Position numbers and translations under genes: made by a program. This document shows positions 35,151 to 45,993 of a stretch of DNA of 64,000 bases, one piece after another (within the stretch, counting starts at the first letter, position 1; every line of letters starts with the position of its first letter). The stretch is from Comamonas sp. NLF-1-9 (GTDB lineage Bacteria; Pseudomonadota; Gammaproteobacteria; Burkholderiales; Burkholderiaceae_C): the NCBI RefSeq assembly GCF_019195435.1, contig NZ_CP078069.1, forward strand, positions 744,001-808,000. The letters run 5' to 3'. The notes below the pieces were generated by a model. That model was not told the DNA's origin. It did not search any database and saw only the letters and a list, made by a program, of their open reading frames with translations.

Positions 35151-38100
35151 CTAACGCGGCTTGCGCATCAACACATAGGCCGCAGGAATCACGAACAGCG
35201 ACAGCAACGGCGCGGTGATCATGCCGCCGAGCATGGGGGCCGCGATGCGGCTCATGACCTCGGAGCCCGTGCCGCTGCTCCAGACGATAGGCACCAGGCC
35301 CGCCAGGATGACCGCCACGGTCATGGCCTTGGGCCGCACGCGCAACACCGCGCCGACGCGTATGGCCTCCAGCAGTTCTTCCCTCGTCGGCCTTCGACCG
35401 TCGGGGCAGCGTTCATCCAGTGCATGCTTGAGGTAGATGAGCATCACGACGCCGAACTCCGCGGCAACGCCCGCCAGGGCAATGAAACCCACGCCGGTGG
35501 CAATCGACAGGTTGTAGCCCAGCAAGTACAGAAACCAGATTCCACCCGTCAGCGCAAACGGCAGCGTGGCCATGATCAGGAAGGCCTCGTCCAGGCGCGA
35601 GAAGGTCAGGTACAGCAGCACGAAGATGATCAGCAGCGTGGCTGGCACCACCACCTTGAGGCGCGCATCGGCGCGCTCCATGTACTCGAACTGCCCCGAG
35701 TAGGCGATGCTGACGCCCGGCTCCAGCTTGACCTCGCGGCCCACCGCAGCGCGCAGTTCGTTGGCGACCGAGGCCAGGTCGCGCCCGCGCACATCGACAT
35801 ACACCCAGCCGGACGGGCGCGCGTTCTCGCTCTTAAGCATGGGAGGGCCGTCGGTGATGGCCACGCTGGCCACCGTGCCCAGCGTGATCTGCTGGCCATT
35901 CGGTGTCCAGATCGGCAACTGCACCAGTCGCTCGGGCGAGTCCCGCCATTCGCGCGGATAACGCACGCTGATCGGAAACCGCGCCAGGCCCTCGACGGTC
36001 TCGGAGACGTTCTCGCCGCCCACCGCGCCGGCCACCACCGACTGGATGTCCGCCACGTTGAGCCCATAGCGGCCCGCGGCCGTGCGGTCGATGCGCACGT
36101 CCACGTAGCGGCCGCCGGTCAGACGCTCCGCCAGGGCCGAACTGACGCCCGGGATGCCCTTGGCGACATGCTCGACCTGCAGTGCGATCTGGTCGATCAC
36201 GCGCAGGTCGTTGCCGGTGACCTTGACTCCGATCGGGCTCTTGATGCCGGTGGCCAGCATGTCGATGCGGTTGCGGATCGGTGGAATCCAGATGTTGGCC
36301 AGCCCAGGGATCTTGACAGCCTTGTCCAGCTCCTCGACCAGCCGCTCGGGCGTCATGCCGGGGCGCCACTGCTCCCTGGGCTTGAGTTTCACGGTGGTCT
36401 CGAACATCTCCAGCGGCGCAGGGTCGGTCGCGGTTTCTGCGCGGCCGGCCTTGCCGAACACACGCTCGACCTCGGGTACGGTCTTGATCATGCGGTTGCT
36501 GATTTGCAGCAGTTCGGCGGCGCGTTGGGCCGACAACCCCGGCAGGGCAGACGGCATGTAGAGCAGGTCGCCCTCGTCCAGCCGGGGCAGGAATTCGCCA
36601 CCAAGCCGCGCCAGCGGCCATGCGGTGGTCGCCAGAGTCAGCACTGCGATCAGCAGCGTCGTCTTGGGCCGATGCAGCACCCACTCCAGGCTGGGCCGGT
36701 AGACCGCGATCAGCGCACGGGTGATGGGGTTCCTCTGCTCGTCGGGGATACGTCCGCGAATCCAGTAGCCCATGAGCACCGGGATCAGTGTCACCGACAG
36801 CCCCGCCGCCGCCGCCATGGCGTAGGTCTTGGTGAACGCCAGCGGCCCGAACAGGCGGCCCTCCTGCGCCTCCAGCGTGAACACCGGGATGAACGACAGC
36901 GTGATGATCAGCAGCGAGAAGAACAGCGCCGGGCCGACTTCCTGCGCGGCCAGCGTGATCACGCGCCATCGCTCCTCGCCCTGCAAGGACTCGCCCGGGT
37001 GTTCGTGCTGCCAGGCCTCCAGCTTCTTGTGCGCGTTCTCGATCATCACCACGGCCGCGTCCACCATGGCGCCGATCGCGATCGCGATGCCCCCCAGCGA
37101 CATGATGTTGGCGTTGATGCCCTGGTAGCGCATCACGAGGAACGCCGTCATCACACCCAGCGGCAGGGAGATGATGGCCACCAGCGCCGAGCGCAGGTGC
37201 CACAGGAAGATCGCGCAGACCAGCGCCACCACCAGAAACTCCTCGCCCAGCTTGAACGTGAGGTTGCGAATGGCACGCTCGATCAGCGCGCTGCGGTCAT
37301 AGGTCGTGACGATCTCCACGCCCGGCGGCAGGCTCCCCTTCAACTGCTCCAGCTTGGTCTTGACGGCGGCGATCGTCTCCTGGGCGTTCTTGCCCGAGCG
37401 CAGGATGACCACGCCCCCGGCGACCTCGCCCTCTCCGTCGAGCTCGGCGATGCCGCGCCGCATTTCGGGGCCGATCTGCAGCGTCGCCACGTCGCCCAGG
37501 CGCACTGGAATTCCGCCGCGCGCCGCCAGCGGAACCGCCCGGAAGTCGTCCAGGCTTTGCAGGTAGCCGTTGGCGCGGACCATGTATTCCGCCCCCGACA
37601 GCTCCAGCACCGATCCGCCCGTTTCCTGGTTGGCGTTCACCAGCGCATCGCGCACCTGGCCCTGGCTGATGCCAAGCGAGGCCAGCTTGAGCGGATCGAG
37701 CACCACCTGGTACTGCTTGACCATGCCGCCGACGGAGGCCACCTCGGCCACGTTGGGCAGGCTCTTGAGCTCGAACTTGAGGAACCAGTCCTGCAGCGCG
37801 CGCAGCTGCGCCAGGTCGGTCTTGCCGGTGCGGTCCACCAGTGCGTACTGGAAGATCCAGCCCACCCCCGTGGCATCGGGTCCCAGGGCTGGCTTGGCCG
37901 TGGCCGGCAACCGGCCCTGGACCTGATTGAGGTACTCCAACACCCGCGAGCGTGCCCAATAAAGATCGGTGCCGTCCTCGAACAACACGTAGACGAACGA
38001 ATCGCCAAAGAACGAGAAGCCACGCACCGTCTTGGCGCCCGGCACCGACAGCATGGTGGTGGCCAGCGGATACGTCACCTGGTTCTCGACGATCTGCGGC

Positions 38101-38270
38101 GCCTGGCCGGGGTAAGTGGTGCGGATGATGACCTGCACGTCGGACAGGTCCGGCAAGGCATCCACGGGCGTGCTGCGCACGGCCCACACGCCCCAGGCCG
38201 TCAGCATAGCCGTGGCCAGCAGCACCAGGAAGCGGTTGACCACCGACCAGCGGATCAGTTTCGCTATCAT
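35151..38270 (-). CDS. cusA: Heavy-metal RND efflux pump, CusA-like
   Basis: A 1039-residue inner-membrane proton antiporter of the HME-RND family. It has twelve helices in two halves. The heavy-metal signature strings include [40 protein letters not shown], and [20 protein letters not shown] with the charged helix-4 motif. [19 protein letters not shown] carries the Met equivalent to a CusA copper ligand, which points to Cu(I)/Ag(I) rather than Co/Zn/Cd. Its start overlaps the cusB stop by 4 bases. Last gene of the copper operon. Confidence 0.93.
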   Translation of the reverse strand: MIAKLIRWSVVNRFLVLLATAMLTAWGVWAVRSTPVDALPDLSDVQVIIRTTYPGQAPQIVENQVTYPLATTMLSVPGAKTVRGFSFFGDSFVYVLFEDGTDLYWARSRVLEYLNQVQGRLPATAKPALGPDATGVGWIFQYALVDRTGKTDLAQLRALQDWFLKFELKSLPNVAEVASVGGMVKQYQVVLDPLKLASLGISQGQVRDALVNANQETGGSVLELSGAEYMVRANGYLQSLDDFRAVPLAARGGIPVRLGDVATLQIGPEMRRGIAELDGEGEVAGGVVILRSGKNAQETIAAVKTKLEQLKGSLPPGVEIVTTYDRSALIERAIRNLTFKLGEEFLVVALVCAIFLWHLRSALVAIISLPLGVMTAFLVMRYQGINANIMSLGGIAIAIGAMVDAAVVMIENAHKKLEAWQHEHPGESLQGEERWRVITLAAQEVGPALFFSLLIITLSFIPVFTLEAQEGRLFGPLAFTKTYAMAAAAGLSVTLIPVLMGYWIRGRIPDEQRNPITRALIAVYRPSLEWVLHRPKTTLLIAVLTLATTAWPLARLGGEFLPRLDEGDLLYMPSALPGLSAQRAAELLQISNRMIKTVPEVERVFGKAGRAETATDPAPLEMFETTVKLKPREQWRPGMTPERLVEELDKAVKIPGLANIWIPPIRNRIDMLATGIKSPIGVKVTGNDLRVIDQIALQVEHVAKGIPGVSSALAERLTGGRYVDVRIDRTAAGRYGLNVADIQSVVAGAVGGENVSETVEGLARFPISVRYPREWRDSPERLVQLPIWTPNGQQITLGTVASVAITDGPPMLKSENARPSGWVYVDVRGRDLASVANELRAAVGREVKLEPGVSIAYSGQFEYMERADARLKVVVPATLLIIFVLLYLTFSRLDEAFLIMATLPFALTGGIWFLYLLGYNLSIATGVGFIALAGVAAEFGVVMLIYLKHALDERCPDGRRPTREELLEAIRVGAVLRVRPKAMTVAVILAGLVPIVWSSGTGSEVMSRIAAPMLGGMITAPLLSLFVIPAAYVLMRKPR

Positions 38271-39787
38271 GGCTTGACCCTTTCGATGGCGGTGATCACG
38301 TAGTCCTCGCCCTGTTTGGCGAAGGTGAAGCGCACGGCCAGCCTGGGTGCGAGTCCCGCAGCCAGCTTGGGATCAGCCAGCTTGAAGCCCATGGTCATGG
38401 CCGGCCACTTGAGGGCCGGCACGGCATCGTGGGCCAGCGTCAGTTCGGTCGGTGAAACCTCCTCGATCACGCCGCGCACCGTGAAGGCGTTGGCCGCGGC
38501 GGCCGATGGCCCTGCGGCGCCATGCGCGCCATGCTCCTGCGCCGGGGTGGAGGCACCGGCCTGTGCGGGAAGCAAGCCGCGCAGGCTGGCCTCCGAGTCG
38601 ATCAGGAACTGTGCCGACGCAACCACCTGCTGCCCTGCCGCCAGGCCGCTCTTGACGACCAACTGGTCGCCAATCTCTGCCCCCAACTGCACCTCGACGG
38701 GGTGGAACTTGCCCGGACTATCGACCACATAGGCCAGCGCGCGCCGGCCGGTACGGACCACGGCCTCGCTGGGCACCAGCAGCGCACTCTGCTCGTTGCC
38801 CTTGAGGGTGACCTGGCCCGACATGCCCGCCTTCAGGCGCTGGCCTGGGTTGGGCAGTTCCAGGCGCACGCGCACCGTGCGTGTGTCGCGGTTGGCCTCC
38901 GGCAGGATGGCGACGATGCGCGCCCGCAAGGACTCGCCGGGGAAGGCCGCCAGGCGCACCTGGGCGGTCTGGCCCAGCTGCAGCGGGCCGCTTTGCGCCT
39001 CCGGCACCGCCACCTCGACCCAGACCGTGGACAGTCCGTTCACGCGCGCCAGGCTCGCGCCGGCGGTCACGGTCATGCCCTGGCGCACCATGAGTTCGGC
39101 CACCAGCCCGCCCTGGGGCACGGTCACGGTATAGAGCCCGCGCGGTTCGCCACTGCGCTCCACCTGGGCCACCAGGCCCCCGGGCATGCCCAGCAGCAGC
39201 AGGCGCTGCCGGGCCGCCTCGGTCAAGGATTCGTCTTTGAGCGCGCGCACCGCGAGAAATTCGCGCTGCGCCGCCACCCACTCGGGCAGCAGCAGGTCCG
39301 CCAAAGGCGCGCCTGCGGCGATCACGTCGCCCGGTGCCCGCGCATAGACCCGCTCCACGAATCCTGCGGCACGCGCCTGCACGATGCTGACCTCGCGGTC
39401 GTTGAGCAGCACGGTGCCTACGACATCCACATCGGCGCTGACGCTGCCCTGTACGACCTCAGCCGTGCGCAGGCCCAGCGACTGCACCGTTTCCGGGGAA
39501 ACACTGAGGCCGGAACCGTCCGGCCCATCCTCATCGGCGTACTTGGGCACTAGGTCCATGTCCATGAAGGGCGACTTGCCGGGCTTGTCGAATTTTTGCG
39601 TCGGCGACATGGGGTCGTACCAATACAGCACCTTGCGCTCGGTGGTCGCGCCGGCGCCCGCGTGCGCGCCGGACGCATCGGCCACTTGGGCGGTACCCGC
39701 GCGCCATTGGGCTAGGCTCCAGCCGGCGGCGATGCCCATGGCGATCAGGGTCAGGCCGAGCAGGCTTTTTTTTATCGAGTTGTTCAT
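38267..39787 (-). CDS. cusB: CusB membrane-fusion protein fused to a CusF domain
   Basis: A 506-residue periplasmic adaptor. An N-terminal membrane anchor ([15 protein letters not shown]) is followed by a heavy-metal-binding segment [20 protein letters not shown], then the barrel, lipoyl and hairpin domains. After residue 425 comes a complete CusF-like domain with ligand pattern H-x7-W-x2-M-x-M ([16 protein letters not shown]), matching CusF His36, Trp44, Met47 and Met49. The metal chaperone is thus built into the adaptor. ATG at 39787 directly precedes the membrane anchor. Confidence 0.93.
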   Translation of the reverse strand: MNNSIKKSLLGLTLIAMGIAAGWSLAQWRAGTAQVADASGAHAGAGATTERKVLYWYDPMSPTQKFDKPGKSPFMDMDLVPKYADEDGPDGSGLSVSPETVQSLGLRTAEVVQGSVSADVDVVGTVLLNDREVSIVQARAAGFVERVYARAPGDVIAAGAPLADLLLPEWVAAQREFLAVRALKDESLTEAARQRLLLLGMPGGLVAQVERSGEPRGLYTVTVPQGGLVAELMVRQGMTVTAGASLARVNGLSTVWVEVAVPEAQSGPLQLGQTAQVRLAAFPGESLRARIVAILPEANRDTRTVRVRLELPNPGQRLKAGMSGQVTLKGNEQSALLVPSEAVVRTGRRALAYVVDSPGKFHPVEVQLGAEIGDQLVVKSGLAAGQQVVASAQFLIDSEASLRGLLPAQAGASTPAQEHGAHGAAGPSAAAANAFTVRGVIEEVSPTELTLAHDAVPALKWPAMTMGFKLADPKLAAGLAPRLAVRFTFAKQGEDYVITAIERVKP

Positions 39788-39801
39788 GTGAATGGCTCCC
39801 A

Positions 39802-41109
39802 TCAGTCGGCAATGAGGTTGTTCAGGCGCACCACGAGGCCGTCGCGCTGGGCCTGCAGGTCGATCAGGCGCATGCGCGCTTCCAGCACCTGGGCGCGCGT
39901 GACGAGCACGGCGCTCAGGTCGCCCTTGGCGGCGCGGTAGTTGGCCAGCGCCAGGTCGGCGCGCTCCCGGGCCAGGCGCAGGCCCGTGCCGTTCAGGCGC
40001 TCCAGTTGGCTTTGCAGCGCCTGCAGTTCGGCTGCGTTGTCGTCAAGCTCCTGCAGGTGCCGACGCGCCACGTCGTCCTGCTCCGCCTCCAGGCGTTCCA
40101 GTTCACGCTGTTTGGCCTCGATCATCGGCACCTGGCGGCGCTCCTTCTGCCAGGGCAGGTCGAACGTGACCTGGAAGGAAACCATGTCGCCCCATTGGCG
40201 CCCGCGCCGGTTGTAGGCAACCTCCCACGACCAGTCGCCACGGGATTCCGCCTCGGCCTCGTGGGACTCGGCACGCGCCATGCGCTGCATCGCCGGGTAC
40301 AGCTGCAGTTCGGCGTGATCCGCAAGGTTGGTGCGCAGTTGCTCGACGGGCCGCGTCAGGGCGCCGGGGCCACCGCTCAGCGCTTCGTCCGCGCGCGGAC
40401 CGACCCAGCGGCGCAGCATGGCGCGGGCCTTGGATCGGTCGCGCTGCAGGTCGTCACGCCGGTCGGACAGCGCCAGCGCCTCCTGCTGCGCCGCCAGCAG
40501 GTCGCTGGCCTGTGCCAAACCGCCCGCCACCCGGGCGGGCAGGCTGTCCTGCAGGCGCTGGTTCTCTGCCAACAGCTCGGTGAGCAGTTGCTCGCGCTGC
40601 TCCACGGCCTGCGCAGCTACCCAAGCCAGGCCCACCTCCTGCCTGATCTGCAGGCGCTGCAGGGTTTGCGTCGCGCGCTCGCGCTCCACGCGGGCCTGCG
40701 CGCTGGCGACCTTGGCGTCGCGCTTGGCCTGGTTGGGCACCTCCTGCATCAGGGCGATGCGCTGCGAGGTCATGGAGTCGCGCGTCAGGCTCCAGCGGTC
40801 CATGCCGCTGATGGGCAGGCTTTCCACGCCCACGGCAAGCTTGGGGTCGGGCAGCGTGCCGGCCGCCTTCTGCGCCGACTCGGCCGCATCGATCTGCAGC
40901 CGCAACGCGGTTGCGCGCGGGCTTTGCTGCTCGGCGATGGCCAGGGCCTCGGCAAAGCCCAGGGCGTGGGCCTGTCCGGCGGCCAGCGCCGCGCCGGCCA
41001 GCAACAGGCCCAGCCGATGCAGCCTGGGGCCGCGGGTATTCGTGCGGGGCATGCCGCCGGCCCGCGCGGGGCGGTGCTCGCTGTGAGCACCGGAAGAATG
41101 GATAGACAT
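39802..41109 (-). CDS. cusC: TolC-family outer-membrane channel, CusC-like
   Basis: A 435-residue outer-membrane factor forming the exit duct for CusBA. The signal peptide is at residues 20-50 (LHRLGLLLAGAALAAGQAHA). Two repeats of long helices and strands follow (EALAIAEQQSPRATALRLQI, RQEVGLAWVAAQAVEQREQL, and later NNLIAD at the end). ATG at 41109 has GAGG seven bases upstream; a second in-frame ATG at 41052 sits just before the signal sequence but lacks a ribosome site. There is no lipobox, unlike E. coli CusC. Confidence 0.9.
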   Translation of the reverse strand: MSIHSSGAHSEHRPARAGGMPRTNTRGPRLHRLGLLLAGAALAAGQAHALGFAEALAIAEQQSPRATALRLQIDAAESAQKAAGTLPDPKLAVGVESLPISGMDRWSLTRDSMTSQRIALMQEVPNQAKRDAKVASAQARVERERATQTLQRLQIRQEVGLAWVAAQAVEQREQLLTELLAENQRLQDSLPARVAGGLAQASDLLAAQQEALALSDRRDDLQRDRSKARAMLRRWVGPRADEALSGGPGALTRPVEQLRTNLADHAELQLYPAMQRMARAESHEAEAESRGDWSWEVAYNRRGRQWGDMVSFQVTFDLPWQKERRQVPMIEAKQRELERLEAEQDDVARRHLQELDDNAAELQALQSQLERLNGTGLRLARERADLALANYRAAKGDLSAVLVTRAQVLEARMRLIDLQAQRDGLVVRLNNLIAD

Positions 41110-41184
41110 GAGAATCCTCGAAATGAACGGCCATACCAACATCTGCTGCACTGCGTCGGGACGCAGCGCGCATGGGGTGGCAAG

Positions 41185-41640
41185 TCAATTCCGAAGGACC
41201 AGGAGCGTCAGATAGAGCGGGGGCGCGCCCGCGCGGGAGTCGGGCTGCGCCTGGCGGGGGCGGGAATCCACCACCTGCAGCGCGTCGATCACCGTCGGGA
41301 GCACATAGGCGATCCAGGCCGCGTGCGCCGCGAGTGGCTGTAGATCCACACCGTATGACGAAGGTGCAGGCTGGCCATCGCCGCTGCAATGGGCCCGGCA
41401 CAGGTGCGGCGCCTCGTCGTCCATCGTCCCTGGCATGGCGTGGCAGTCCGGCATGGAAGGCAGGCCCGCCGCGTCTTCCATCACCATGCCGGCCGCCTGC
41501 ATCGAGGCGATATGTCCCGCAGAGTCGAGCTTGGGGCAGGCATACGTCGCCAGCGCCATCTGCGAGAACAGCAAGGCCACGACGAGGCCGCCGACGATCC
41601 GGCGGCCCCATTGCGTGACGATGCGTCGGATGGAAACCAT
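41185..41640 (-). CDS. Exported Cys/His/Met-rich protein, copper island
   Basis: A 151-residue protein of no family I can name. Signal peptide about residues 1-34 (VGGLVVALLFSQMALATYAC). The mature part is rich in potential metal ligands: MPDCHAMPGTMDDEAPHLC and RAHC, with further Met residues. A second hydrophobic stretch (AWIAYVLPTVIDAL) is followed by a C-terminal LYLTLLVLRN. ATG at 41640 is chosen at the signal peptide; TTG at 41673 has a better GAGG site and adds eleven residues. It lies directly upstream of cusC. A copper-binding role is inferred. Confidence 0.7.
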   Translation of the reverse strand: MVSIRRIVTQWGRRIVGGLVVALLFSQMALATYACPKLDSAGHIASMQAAGMVMEDAAGLPSMPDCHAMPGTMDDEAPHLCRAHCSGDGQPAPSSYGVDLQPLAAHAAWIAYVLPTVIDALQVVDSRPRQAQPDSRAGAPPLYLTLLVLRN

Positions 41641-41758
41641 GGTGGGATGTTCGCTGTGCTGGGTGTGTGGCAACTTGCCTCGGATCAGAAACGCATCGCG
41701 GGAAAGAAGTGCCGCATCGGCCTATTGACCGCAACCACCTGCTCTACGCGCATGGAAG

Positions 41759-42019
41759 TCATTGAGGGTCCGGCCCAATTGCACCGTGATCCGGCTGACC
41801 CACGCGCTTTGCGATCGGCCAGTCCGAGAACGCCAGCACGTACAGCGCGATCAGGTTGACCATCGGAATGATCATCAGCAGGCCGAGCCAGCCGGAAAAC
41901 CCCGCCTTGGCAAAGATCTTCCAGAACGGCAGCACGATCACCACCGCGCCCAGCAGCATCGTGAGCCAATGCATGCCGAACCACCAGGCCATGTCGCTGG
42001 TACCAATTCGATTCATCAT
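41759..42019 (-). CDS. Small membrane protein downstream of copper ATPase
   Basis: An 86-residue protein with two or three membrane helices (WWFGMHWLTMLLGAVVIVL, GWLGLLMIIPMVNLIALYVL). Its second half resembles the small membrane proteins seen beside copper ATPases in proteobacterial islands. ATG at 42019 or 42016 are both possible. It starts 44 bp after the P-ATPase stop and is probably co-transcribed. The function is unknown. Confidence 0.72.
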   Translation of the reverse strand: MMNRIGTSDMAWWFGMHWLTMLLGAVVIVLPFWKIFAKAGFSGWLGLLMIIPMVNLIALYVLAFSDWPIAKRVGQPDHGAIGPDPQ

Positions 42020-42063
42020 GTAGCAACCCCATTCATTGAAAGTTTCGAAGCCAGTGGCCCGCC

Positions 42064-44397
42064 CTATGCATTCCGCAGCCGCAGCGCGTTGAAGATGACC
42101 GAAGCCGAACTCAGACTCATCGCCAGCGCCGCGATTAACGGCGACAGCAGCCAACCGGTGAACGGATACAGCAGGCCTGCGGCGATCGGCACGCCGATGC
42201 CGTTGTAGAGAAAGGCGAACAGCAGGTTCTGACGCATGTTGCGCACGGTGTCGGTGGAAATCTGGCGCGCCGCCGCGATGCCGCGCAGGTCGCCCTTGAC
42301 CAGGGTGACCTGGCCGCTGTTCATTGCCACGTCGGTGCCGGTGCCCATGGCCACGCCCACGTCGGCCTTGGCCAGCGCAGGCGCATCGTTGATGCCATCG
42401 CCGGCCATGGCGACCACATGACCCTCCTGCTGCAGCTTCTCGACCAGGGCCAGTTTGTCGGCGGGTTTGACCTCGCCATGCACCTCGTCGATGCCCAGCT
42501 TGGCACTCACGGCGCGGGCGGTGGTGAGGCCGTCGCCCGTGGCCATGACGATGCGCAGGCCGCTGGCGTGCAGGGTGCGGATGGCCTCGGGCGTGCTGGA
42601 CTTGATGGGATCGGTCACGGCCAGCAGGCCGGCCAGGCGGCCGTCGACCGCCAGATGCATGACGCTGGCGCCCTCGCCGCGCAGGCGCTCGGCGTCAAGC
42701 TTCAGCGCCGCCACGTCGACGCCCTCTTGCTCCATCAACGCGGTATTGCCCAGCGCCAGGCGCCGGCCCTCCACCATGCCGCGCACGCCGATGCCGCTGC
42801 CCGACTCGAAGTCATCCGGCTTGGCCAGTTGCAGGCCTTCCTCGCGCGCCGCACTGACGATGGCATCGGCCAGCGGGTGCTCGCTGCCCTGGTCCAGACT
42901 GGCCGCCAGGCGCAGCACTTCGCCGGGCGTGAACTCGGGCATGGCAATGGCCGTCTCGAACGCGGGCCGGCCTTCGGTGAGCGTGCCGGTCTTGTCCACG
43001 ATCAGCGTATCGACCTCGCGCATCTTCTCGATGGCGGCGGCATCGCGGAACAGCACGCCCTGCGTGGCCGCGCGGCCCGTGGCCACCATCACCGACATGG
43101 GCGTGGCCAAACCCAGCGCGCAAGGGCAGGCGATGATCAGCACCGCCACCGCGTTGATCAGGCCGAACACCCAACTGGGCTCGGGGCCGAACAGCCCCCA
43201 GACGAAGAAGGTGGCAACGGCGATCGCCACCACTACCAGGACGAACTGGCCCGCCACCACGTCGGCCATGCGCTGCATGGGCGCCTTGGAGCGCTGGGCG
43301 ATGGCCACCATCTGCACGATCTGCGCCAGCATGGTGGCCGCGCCGACCTTCTCGGAGCGCATGACCAGCGCGCCGCTGGTATTGAGCGTGGCGCCGATCA
43401 GCGCGTCGCCCACGCGCTTGGACACGGGCACGGGCTCGCCCGTCAGCATGGACTCATCGACCGCGCTGCGCCCCTCGGTCACCACGCCATCGACGGGCAC
43501 CTTCTCGCCGGGGCGCACGCGCAGCAGGTCGCCCACATGCACGTGGGCCAGCGGCACGTCCTCCTCGCTGCCGTCGGCGTTGATGCGCCGCGCGGTCTTG
43601 GGCGCCAGGCCCAGCAGCGACTTGAGCGCGGCCGAGGTCTGTGAGCGCGCCTTCAGCTCCAGCATCTGCCCCAGCATGGTCAATGAGATGATGACCACGG
43701 CCGCCTCGAAATACACCGCCACGCGGCCCATGGCCACGAACGAGGCGGGGAACACCTGTGGCGCCAGCGTAGCGACGACGCTGTAGACGAATGCCGCTCC
43801 TGTGCCTAGAGCGATCAGGGTCCACATATTGGGGCTGCGCTGCACAACGGACTGCCAGCCGCGCACGAAGAAGGGCCAGCCCGTCCACAGCACTACCGGC
43901 AGCGACAGCACCAGCTCGATCCAGCTCTGCGCCGCCATGTCGAACCAGCCCAGGCGATGGCCGAACATGCTCAGCACCGTGACGATCACCGTGAGCGGCA
44001 GCGTCCACCAAAAGCGGCGCTGGAAGTCCTTGAGCTCGTGGTTGTCTTCCGCATCCAGCGGAATGATGGGCTCTAGCGCCATACCGCACTTGGGGCAGTT
44101 GCCGGGGTGATCCTGCTGCACCTCGGGATGCATGGGGCAGGTGTAGATGGTGCCGGCCGGTACCGCCACCGGGGCGGCAGCAGGCTCGGGCGATGGCTGG
44201 CCCGTACCACCGCCATGCCCATGCTGGTGGCCGGCGTGCACTTCGTCCTCGGGCACCAGGTGCATCTGGCATTTGGGGCAGCGGCCCGGCTGGTTCTGGC
44301 GCACCTCGGGGTGCATGGGGCAGGTGTAGATGGTTCCCGCCGGAGCTTGTCCGCCGTCGGCGTGGCCGTGGTTATGCGGGTGATGATTCATGTCCAT
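42064..44397 (-). CDS. copA: Copper-exporting P1B-type ATPase
   Basis: A 777-residue inner-membrane ATPase. In place of classic CxxC HMA domains the N terminus has a His-rich start ([12 protein letters not shown]) and two copies of a heavy-metal-binding zinc-ribbon-like unit ([10 protein letters not shown] then CPKC), separated by a His/Gly-rich linker. The transmembrane metal site is the CPC in [15 protein letters not shown], the phosphorylation site is [10 protein letters not shown], the HP motif is [11 protein letters not shown], and the hinge is [18 protein letters not shown] and the neighbourhood indicate Cu(I)/Ag(I). Central to the copper operon. Confidence 0.94.
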   Translation of the reverse strand: MDMNHHPHNHGHADGGQAPAGTIYTCPMHPEVRQNQPGRCPKCQMHLVPEDEVHAGHQHGHGGGTGQPSPEPAAAPVAVPAGTIYTCPMHPEVQQDHPGNCPKCGMALEPIIPLDAEDNHELKDFQRRFWWTLPLTVIVTVLSMFGHRLGWFDMAAQSWIELVLSLPVVLWTGWPFFVRGWQSVVQRSPNMWTLIALGTGAAFVYSVVATLAPQVFPASFVAMGRVAVYFEAAVVIISLTMLGQMLELKARSQTSAALKSLLGLAPKTARRINADGSEEDVPLAHVHVGDLLRVRPGEKVPVDGVVTEGRSAVDESMLTGEPVPVSKRVGDALIGATLNTSGALVMRSEKVGAATMLAQIVQMVAIAQRSKAPMQRMADVVAGQFVLVVVAIAVATFFVWGLFGPEPSWVFGLINAVAVLIIACPCALGLATPMSVMVATGRAATQGVLFRDAAAIEKMREVDTLIVDKTGTLTEGRPAFETAIAMPEFTPGEVLRLAASLDQGSEHPLADAIVSAAREEGLQLAKPDDFESGSGIGVRGMVEGRRLALGNTALMEQEGVDVAALKLDAERLRGEGASVMHLAVDGRLAGLLAVTDPIKSSTPEAIRTLHASGLRIVMATGDGLTTARAVSAKLGIDEVHGEVKPADKLALVEKLQQEGHVVAMAGDGINDAPALAKADVGVAMGTGTDVAMNSGQVTLVKGDLRGIAAARQISTDTVRNMRQNLLFAFLYNGIGVPIAAGLLYPFTGWLLSPLIAALAMSLSSASVIFNALRLRNA

Positions 44398-44493
44398 GCC
44401 TTTTATTTGGGAGTTGACTCGATTCTTGACCTTGCCATCATGGAAAGGTCAAGCGGCGTTTCAGGCAGACGCATCCAGCGCGCGCTCGGCCGC

Positions 44494-44997
44494 CTATCGG
44501 GACAAAGATTTGCGGTACTGGACATTGATCTCATCGTGGCGCTGGCGGATCTCGGGCGGCCATTGCGCCTTGATCCAGGACAGCACGGCCACGATCTCGG
44601 CGTCGCTCAGCACGCCGCCGTAGATGGGCATGGCCGTGCGGTAGTCGGGTTGATTGATCAGTTGGGCCAAGCCCTGCTTGGTGATGGCGAACAACTGCTC
44701 GTCTGGATGGTGCCAGGTGTGGCCGCTGGGATCGTGGGGCGGCGCCGGCAGAAGGCCATCGGACCCGATGTCACGCCAGTCGGGCTGACCCTCGCCCTTG
44801 GCGCCATGGCAAGCCGCACACTGCTGCGCGTAGATGCGCTCGCCGACGCGCAGCACCTGCGGATCATCGGGACGCAGGCTGTGCTGCGCCGCCGCTGCCG
44901 GCCGGTCAGTGGCGCGCAGGAAAAAGTAACCCACCCCTGCGACCAACAACGCGAGCAGCAATCCTGCCGCCCACAGGACCAACGGTTTCGACGTCAT
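44494..44997 (-). CDS. Membrane-anchored cytochrome c
   Basis: A 167-residue protein with an N-terminal helix (LVLWAAGLLLALLVAGVGYF) and a single class I cytochrome c domain. The heme-binding motif is CAACH near residue 60, and the probable distal Met lies in TAMPIYGGVLSD. It lies between the Icmt-like gene and the copper ATPase. A role in passing electrons to or from the multicopper oxidase or respiratory chain is a guess; similar cytochromes occur in other copper islands. ATG at 44997 starts the anchor. Confidence 0.87.
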   Translation of the reverse strand: MTSKPLVLWAAGLLLALLVAGVGYFFLRATDRPAAAAQHSLRPDDPQVLRVGERIYAQQCAACHGAKGEGQPDWRDIGSDGLLPAPPHDPSGHTWHHPDEQLFAITKQGLAQLINQPDYRTAMPIYGGVLSDAEIVAVLSWIKAQWPPEIRQRHDEINVQYRKSLSR

Positions 44998-45052
44998 CGC
45001 GGCCTCCCCGGTTTCATGTTCGCGGCCATATTCCTGTCGTCCTATGCATGAT

Positions 45053-45700
45053 TCAAGCCTGCGTCCTTGCGCCCCAATGCGGAATGAAGCGCGGCACCTG
45101 CTGCGCGTACTCTGCCCAAGCCTGTCCAAAACGGCGTGCGCTTTCCTGCTCCTCGTTGTGCGCCAGGCGGGCATACATCACCACCAGCACCGGGAACATC
45201 AGCAGCGTCAGCAGCGTCGGCCACTGCAGGAGAAAGCCGAACATGATCAGAACGAAGGCGATGTACTGCGGATGTCGCACCCGGGCGTAGACACCGGTGC
45301 GCGCCAGCAGCCCTTGCCGCTGGGCCTCGTAGAGCACGGGCCAGGCAACGGCCAACAGCCAAAAGCCGCCGCCAAGAACCAAGTAGCTGAGAAGGTGGAA
45401 GGGTCCCAGGTGCGGATCCCCGCCCCAGCCGAACAGCAGCTCCAGCAGATGGCCGGAGTTGTGGTTTAGCAGATCCACACCGGGGAACCTTTGCCCCAGC
45501 CAGCCCGACAGGAAGTAAATGGTCAGCGGGAAGCCGTACATCTCCACGAACAGCGCAACGATGAAGGCAGTGAACGCCCCGAAACTGCGCCAATCGCGCG
45601 CGCTGGCCGGCTTGAAGAAGCTGAAGGCGAACATGACGAAGATCGCCACGTTGACCACCACCAGAGGCCACAGGCCATATGACGGTCCCGCATGCTCCAT
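45053..45700 (-). CDS. Isoprenylcysteine methyltransferase-like membrane protein
   Basis: A 215-residue polytopic protein. The C-terminal half carries the Icmt/NnrU-type signature (VYARVRHPQYIAFVLIMFGF, then NEEQESARRFGQAWAEYAQQ). This family includes SAM-dependent methyltransferases and uncharacterised bacterial relatives. Prenylated proteins are absent in bacteria, so the substrate is unknown, but the gene recurs in copper clusters. ATG at 45700 is chosen before the first helix. It starts 4 bp after the DUF2933 stop. Confidence 0.84.
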   Translation of the reverse strand: MEHAGPSYGLWPLVVVNVAIFVMFAFSFFKPASARDWRSFGAFTAFIVALFVEMYGFPLTIYFLSGWLGQRFPGVDLLNHNSGHLLELLFGWGGDPHLGPFHLLSYLVLGGGFWLLAVAWPVLYEAQRQGLLARTGVYARVRHPQYIAFVLIMFGFLLQWPTLLTLLMFPVLVVMYARLAHNEEQESARRFGQAWAEYAQQVPRFIPHWGARTQA

Positions 45701-45704
45701 GGTC

Positions 45705-45983
45705 TTAGCTCCCGTTGGAATCCTGGCCGGTGCGCCGGTCGGGCGCACCGGAGCCACCACCATGCCCACCATGGCCCTTGTGCATGAAGACATGCATCAG
45801 CGGGCAGGCCAGCAGCAGGGCATAGGGCCACCATTGCGCCAGGTGGGCGCGGTGCTCGGTCCACAGAAAGTAACCGGCGACGGCGCCGAGCACGAACAGG
45901 CCGACGGCGTAGCGCGAACGCCAGAATCCGACGGGCTGCTCGCCCTGCACGCCCTGCGGATGGGATGCATGGTCGTGGGTCAT
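45705..45983 (-). CDS. DUF2933 membrane protein
   Basis: A 92-residue protein of the DUF2933 type. Two hydrophobic segments (RYAVGLFVLGAVAGYFLWTE and WPYALLLACPLMHVFM) are followed by the His/Gly string HKGHGGHGGGSG. The Cys-Pro-Leu-Met-His motif and the His-rich tail suggest metal contact. The family is common next to copper and silver efflux genes; its action is not known. It lies 10 bp after the Met-rich protein gene. Confidence 0.85.
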   Translation of the reverse strand: MTHDHASHPQGVQGEQPVGFWRSRYAVGLFVLGAVAGYFLWTEHRAHLAQWWPYALLLACPLMHVFMHKGHGGHGGGSGAPDRRTGQDSNGS

Positions 45984-45993
45984 GACGGCCTCC

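Noticed and set aside
35424..38303. Long plus-strand open frame opposite cusA
   Set aside because: Antisense to a full-length RND pump; composition typical of a GC shadow.
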